Positions 49,094 through 52,821 of a DNA stretch of 52,821 nucleotides are shown here, in pieces. The stretch comes from Acidobacteriota bacterium. GTDB taxonomy: Bacteria; Acidobacteriota; Terriglobia; Bryobacterales; Bryobacteraceae. How positions within the stretch are numbered: the first letter of the stretch is position 1; each line of letters begins with the position of its first letter. Under the pieces are notes generated by a model, which was given only the letters and a program-made list of their open reading frames with translations, had not been told where the DNA came from and searched no databases. The position numbers and the translations under genes are program-made. The stretch covers positions 1 to 52,821 of the forward strand of contig JAPKZA010000018.1 of assembly GCA_026394015.1 (NCBI GenBank). The letters run 5' to 3'.

Positions 49094-51949
49094 ATGTTTC
49101 TATCCATATTTGCCCGTTCCATATTTAAAAGACAGGTATTCTCATCTCTCCTTTCAGCGCTGCTGCTGCCACCCGGGCTCGCATCGGCGCAGGAAACAAT
49201 CAACTATGCCAGCGTCAGTGGACGCATCACAGATCCATCGGGCGCGGTCGTCGAAGGCGCGGCGGTCACGGCGACGCAAACCGACATGAATCTCAACAAC
49301 AGCGCAAAGACCGACCGGGAAGGGCGCTTTCGCTTCCCCTACCTGAAGATCGGTCCGTATGAGATCAGGGTCCAGAAGCTAGGCTTTGGTGAGGTGAAAC
49401 GGTCGCTTGTGCTGACAGTGGGGTCCGCCTTTGAACTGCCTCTTTCACTGGCGCTCGAATCGGCGCAAGCCAATATCACCGTCATGGGAGAAGGAGCCGT
49501 CCTTGAGACGGCGCGCACGCAAGTCGCCGGGACCGTCCTGCAAAGAGAAATCAGCGCCCTCCCTCTGAACGGGCGCAATTTCCTCGATATCGCCCTGCTG
49601 GTGCCGGGCGTCTCGCCAACCAATACGGCAAGCAACCAGCTCTTTGCCGAAACCTCCGCTGTGCCCGGCCAGGGCCTCTCCGTTGGTAGCCAGCGAAACT
49701 TCTCGAATAACTTCATCGTGGATGGGCTTTCCGCAAACGACGACGCCGCGGGCCTCAGCGGTATCTTCTACGGACTTGATGTCGTACAGGAGCTTCAGGT
49801 CGTCACTTCTGGAGGCCAGGCAGAACTGGGGCGCGCTCTTGGCGGCTATATCAATGTCGTCACCAAGAGCGGAACGAATATGCTCCACGGGGACCTTTAC
49901 GGCTATCTTCGCAATCAGCGCTTTAACGCGGCGAACCCTCTGTCCAACGCAAAGCTTCCTTCGACCCAAACGCAATATGGCGCAAGTCTCGGCGGCCCCA
50001 TTGTGAAAGATCGAACCTTCTACTTCGCCAACTTCGAGCAGCGCTTGCTCAATCAAAGCGGGCTCATCACAATAGCCCCCGCCAATGTGGCGGTCATCAA
50101 CGCTAGGCTGGCGGCAACCGGTTACCCAGGCCTTCCCATTACGACCGGCCTTTATCCGAACCCGGTTCATAACACCAACTTTCTGGGCAAGCTAGACCAT
50201 CAGTTCAGCTCCAAGGACCAGTTCAGCGCCCGCTACAGTCTCTACGACGTGAGCAGCAAGAACTCACGCGGCGCGGGCGCCTTAAACGCGGCGTCGGCGT
50301 CGTCCGGGTTGGACAACCGCGACCAGACAATCGCGGTGGGCAACGTCGCCACTCTTTCTTCCCGCACCGTCAATGAAACAAGGGCGCAATTCACCCGCAG
50401 CAACTTGGCGGCGCTTCCGAGCGATCCACTCGGACCGGCTGTGAGCATTTCGGGCGTTGCCTCTTTCGGTACGCTCTCCGGCTCGCCCACAGGCCGCGTC
50501 AACAAACTGTATGAAATCGCGGATAATGTTTCGCGCCAAATCGGGCCGCATGCGCTGCGCTTGGGCGTTGACTTTCTCTATAACGATGACGCCATCACCT
50601 TTCCCCGCTCCATCCGGGGGAGCTACGCATTTTCCTCGCTCGCAACCTTCCTGCAAGGCGCCTACAACAATGGAGGCTTCACCCAGACGTTCGGCAATAC
50701 CGTCGTGCCACAGACGAACGCCAATGTCGGTTTCTACGCGCAGGATGAATGGAAGGTGAGCCAGCGTCTCACCTTGAACCTTGGCGTGAGGTACGATCTT
50801 CAGTACCTGAAATCCATCGAGACGGATAGGAACAACATATCGCCCCGCGCTGGTTTCGCATGGACGCCGTTCGAGTCCAGGCGCACGGTTGTGCGCGGCA
50901 GCTTCGGGCTTTTCTATGACCGCGTGCCTCTTAGGGCGCTCGCCAACGCCCTTCTGTCGAGCGGCAACACGACCACGCTCACCAGTTCAACGCAAGTTAG
51001 CATCGGGCTGTCGCCCACACAGGCAGCCGCGCCCGTGTTTCCCAATATTCTTCCGAGTACCGGCCTTCCGGCCGGCGTACTCGTCAATTTCACAACGATG
51101 AACCGGCACATGCAAAATGCCTATTCCGAACAGGGCAGCTTTGAGATCGAGCAGCAGTTGGGAGAGCGCACCACCTTAAGCGTCGGGTATCAGCATTTGC
51201 GGGGGCTTCATCTTATTGCCTCCGTAAACCAGAACGTGTCTACTTGTGTCGCGGCTGGTACAAACAATGGCTGCCGACCGAATCCCAGCTATGCCAACAA
51301 CAGCCAGTACTCGTCGCTCGCCGATTCGCATTATGATGGCCTTCATGTCTCTTTCATCCAGCGACCGGTCCGCTGGGGAAACTACCGCGTCTCCTATACC
51401 TCTTCAAAGTCGCTCGATAACATCGGCGAATTTTTCTTCAGCTCCCCAGTTAACCCGTATAACATTTGGGACGATTACGGCCGGTCCGACGATGATCAGC
51501 GTCATCGGCTCGTGTTCAACGGCAGCGTGCAGTCTGGGACTGGCCCGGCCAATACGCTTTGGAAGCGGCTCAGTAACGGCTTTCAGTTGAGCAGCCTGCT
51601 TCAATATTATTCGGCCTTCCCGCTGAACATCACCTCGGGCGTCACGACGATTCAAGGCACTGCGGGCCGCCCGATTGTGAACGGAGGCTTTATTGGCAGG
51701 AACACTGGAACAGGGAACGATTTCTTCGGCGTGAACGCGAGACTCAGCCGCAGTTTTCAAGTTACCGAGCGGCTCCGGCTTGAAGCCCTGGCGGAAGCAT
51801 TCAACGTCCTAAATCACCGCAACAACCTGACCCGAAATGCAAACTTCGGTTCTGGAGCCTATCCGGCAAATCCCTCGCCGACCTTCGGCCAAGTGATATC
51901 GGTTAACGATCCACGCGCGGTCCAATTCGCGGTGCGGCTGAAATTCTAA
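49094..51949 (+). CDS. TonB-dependent receptor with carboxypeptidase-regulatory-like N-terminal domain
   Basis: The 951-residue product has a signal peptide (cleavage near L-A-S-A-Q), a carboxypeptidase-regulatory-like domain (about 40-120; V-S-G-R-I-T-D-P-S-G-A-V-V-E-G-A), a plug domain (P-L-N-G-R-N-F-L-D-I-A-L-L-V-P-G-V, F-I-V-D-G-L), and a barrel that ends V-Q-F-A-V-R-L-K-F. A strong ribosome site (AGAGGAGG) precedes the ATG. Second receptor of the island; only distantly similar to the first. Ligand unknown. Confidence 0.92.
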   Translation: MFLSIFARSIFKRQVFSSLLSALLLPPGLASAQETINYASVSGRITDPSGAVVEGAAVTATQTDMNLNNSAKTDREGRFRFPYLKIGPYEIRVQKLGFGEVKRSLVLTVGSAFELPLSLALESAQANITVMGEGAVLETARTQVAGTVLQREISALPLNGRNFLDIALLVPGVSPTNTASNQLFAETSAVPGQGLSVGSQRNFSNNFIVDGLSANDDAAGLSGIFYGLDVVQELQVVTSGGQAELGRALGGYINVVTKSGTNMLHGDLYGYLRNQRFNAANPLSNAKLPSTQTQYGASLGGPIVKDRTFYFANFEQRLLNQSGLITIAPANVAVINARLAATGYPGLPITTGLYPNPVHNTNFLGKLDHQFSSKDQFSARYSLYDVSSKNSRGAGALNAASASSGLDNRDQTIAVGNVATLSSRTVNETRAQFTRSNLAALPSDPLGPAVSISGVASFGTLSGSPTGRVNKLYEIADNVSRQIGPHALRLGVDFLYNDDAITFPRSIRGSYAFSSLATFLQGAYNNGGFTQTFGNTVVPQTNANVGFYAQDEWKVSQRLTLNLGVRYDLQYLKSIETDRNNISPRAGFAWTPFESRRTVVRGSFGLFYDRVPLRALANALLSSGNTTTLTSSTQVSIGLSPTQAAAPVFPNILPSTGLPAGVLVNFTTMNRHMQNAYSEQGSFEIEQQLGERTTLSVGYQHLRGLHLIASVNQNVSTCVAAGTNNGCRPNPSYANNSQYSSLADSHYDGLHVSFIQRPVRWGNYRVSYTSSKSLDNIGEFFFSSPVNPYNIWDDYGRSDDDQRHRLVFNGSVQSGTGPANTLWKRLSNGFQLSSLLQYYSAFPLNITSGVTTIQGTAGRPIVNGGFIGRNTGTGNDFFGVNARLSRSFQVTERLRLEALAEAFNVLNHRNNLTRNANFGSGAYPANPSPTFGQVISVNDPRAVQFAVRLKF

Positions 51950-51960
51950 AGGTATCGTCG

Positions 51961-52440
51961 TCAACGACGTCTCTTGAGCCGCCACAGAATGTTGATCGTG
52001 ACCTTGTGCCCCCTTCGGTCGTAAATTCGTGTCGTCGTCGGGCTTAAACGCAGGTCGGGTCTTGCGACGGGCGTACAACGCGTGGCGGAGACATTTGCGT
52101 GCCCTAGCCATTCCTGAACTTTGCCGATGTCCGCCTGCTGCGAGAGCGACTTAGTTGCGGTCGTGGCGAGATTGGAGTGGACGCACAGCACATTCAATTC
52201 GGCGTTGATGCCGGTCGCCGGGCCGTTGTGCCGAACGATGTTCCGATAGAGAGAGGTGGGGTCGAGCGGCCGATTCAATCCCTCCAAAGTCCAATTGGTT
52301 TTTACCGGCCGGAAGAACGACTCGAGAGCATCGGCGCCGTTTCCTGCCAGAGTAAGGTATTCCTCAATCAGCCCCTGCGCCGCGGTCAACGCAGAACAGG
52401 AAATGGAAGGAAAGCTCCTCGACGCTTTTGAAATCTGATT
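51961..52440 (-). pseudogene. Inactivated tyrosine recombinase (XerC/D-type integrase), C-terminal remnant
   Basis: The minus-strand frame keeps the C-terminal catalytic part: A-Q-G-L-I-E-E-Y-L, L-F/F-F-R-P-V-K, L-D-P-T-S-L-Y-R-N-I-V-R, and D-I-G-K-V-Q-E-W-L-G-H-A-N-V-S-A-T-R. The H-S-L-R-A-T motif is altered to H-S-N-L-A-T, so the catalytic Arg is lost, and about 14 foreign residues separate L-G-H-A-N-V-S-A-T-R from the Tyr motif T-R-I-Y-D-R-R. The N-terminal half is missing. It lies 12 bp after the receptor stop and may be what is left of the integrase that carried the island. Confidence 0.8.
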
Positions 52441-52545
52441 TAGAACCCGACGTTGATGGAATCGCGGCGGAGCCGACACATGTGACCACCACACGCTCAA
52501 CCGCGAAGCCCCCAGCCTTCGCGGTCCTCCGCTACCGGAGACCAA

Positions 52546-52821
52546 CCCAAATGGAGCAACGTGCGAACCGCCCTATTGCGGTGGCCGCTTCTGTCCTGGT
52601 TTTGACTTAGGTTGCTCGTTCAAGTACTGCTCGGCCTTCACACCCGCCTCGTCCACGTCACGTTGATCCACGATGCGGTTATAGGGGACCCGGTTTTCTT
52701 GGACACAAGGTTGGCTTAATGATCGAGATCCTTGAACGTATACTTCTGGTTCTTGTGCTCGTATCGGATCGCATCCTTGTGGGGGTATTCTTTGGCCAAT
52801 TGAGTCAACATTTGTCCTCCA
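52546..52821. other. Right edge: short reading frames and the second repeat copy
   Basis: On the minus strand a 31-residue frame (52811-52716; M-L-T-Q-L-A-K-E-Y-P...K-D-L-D-H) has a good GGAGG site 4 bp before its ATG. An overlapping second frame (C-V-Q-E-N-R-V-P-Y-N-R-I-V-D-Q-R...) runs from the window edge to a stop near 52580. Either may be part of a mobile element; no family is recognised. Confidence 0.4.
52680..52731. repeat. Right copy of the 52-bp inverted repeat
   Basis: Reverse-complement match to 5-56 with two mismatches. The repeat boundary at 52680 is sharp; outside it the sequence continues to the window end, so the full repeat is longer than the window shows. Confidence 0.75.

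Overview
The window reads as a GC-rich chromosome segment from an acidobacterium-like soil bacterium, perhaps Bryobacterales or Solibacter-type. The support is two Oar-type TonB receptors with N-terminal carboxypeptidase-regulatory-like domains, heavy use of sigma-54, and very C-rich third codon positions. This assignment is an inference, not a proof.

Region 1 (1-3395, minus strand): a truncated metallophosphoesterase gene and a compact rfbA-rfbC-rfbB operon for dTDP-6-deoxyhexose supply; no rmlD is present.

Region 2 (3396-24978, plus strand): a 21-kb exopolysaccharide locus. It encodes a STAS protein, a lipid-carrier sugar-phosphate transferase, a WecG/TagA-type transferase fused to a degenerate phosphoglycosyltransferase domain, a nucleotidyltransferase-like protein, an O-antigen polymerase/ligase-like membrane protein with an 18-C tract near its 3' end, seven further glycosyltransferases, a frameshifted secreted glycosidase, two hexapeptide acyltransferases, an FkbM methyltransferase, a Wza-type export protein, a Wzz-like co-polymerase with a degraded kinase domain, and a Wzx flippase.

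Region 3 (24931-31473, minus strand): a three-gene signalling operon: a sigma-54 response regulator, an H-NOX haem sensor, and a very large hybrid kinase that begins with an HNOBA domain and ends with receiver and HPt domains. Upstream lie a -24/-12 promoter and the palindrome CTGTATCGATTCGAAACAG. Related half-sites (CTGTTTCG) and TTTGGCA-N7/8-TGC promoters sit in front of several exopolysaccharide transcription units. The best-supported idea in this window is therefore a nitric-oxide-responsive H-NOX/phosphorelay/sigma-54 circuit that controls its neighbouring polysaccharide locus and itself. At four of these promoters the predicted start point lies only 2-4 nt before the start codon, so near-leaderless mRNAs are predicted.

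Region 4 (31295-33708): a scar region with a decayed transposase, a 3' fragment of a tRNA-CAU gene and two tandem copies of a repeat rich in TTGGTGACA.

Region 5 (33709-51949): a segment of visibly different codon use that looks like a genomic island beginning at the tRNA fragment. It holds a second sensor kinase/sigma-54 regulator pair (regulator with GAFTNA instead of GAFTGA), a divergent mgtE/outer-membrane-factor/adaptor/RND-pump/DUF190 operon (pump gene broken by an internal deletion), and two TonB-dependent receptors with a DUF4198 protein and a small Cys-rich secreted protein: a metal-handling theme.

Region 6 (51950-52821): an inactivated tyrosine-recombinase remnant. The two window ends carry a 52-bp inverted repeat, which suggests that the window is a contig ending in a dispersed repeat.
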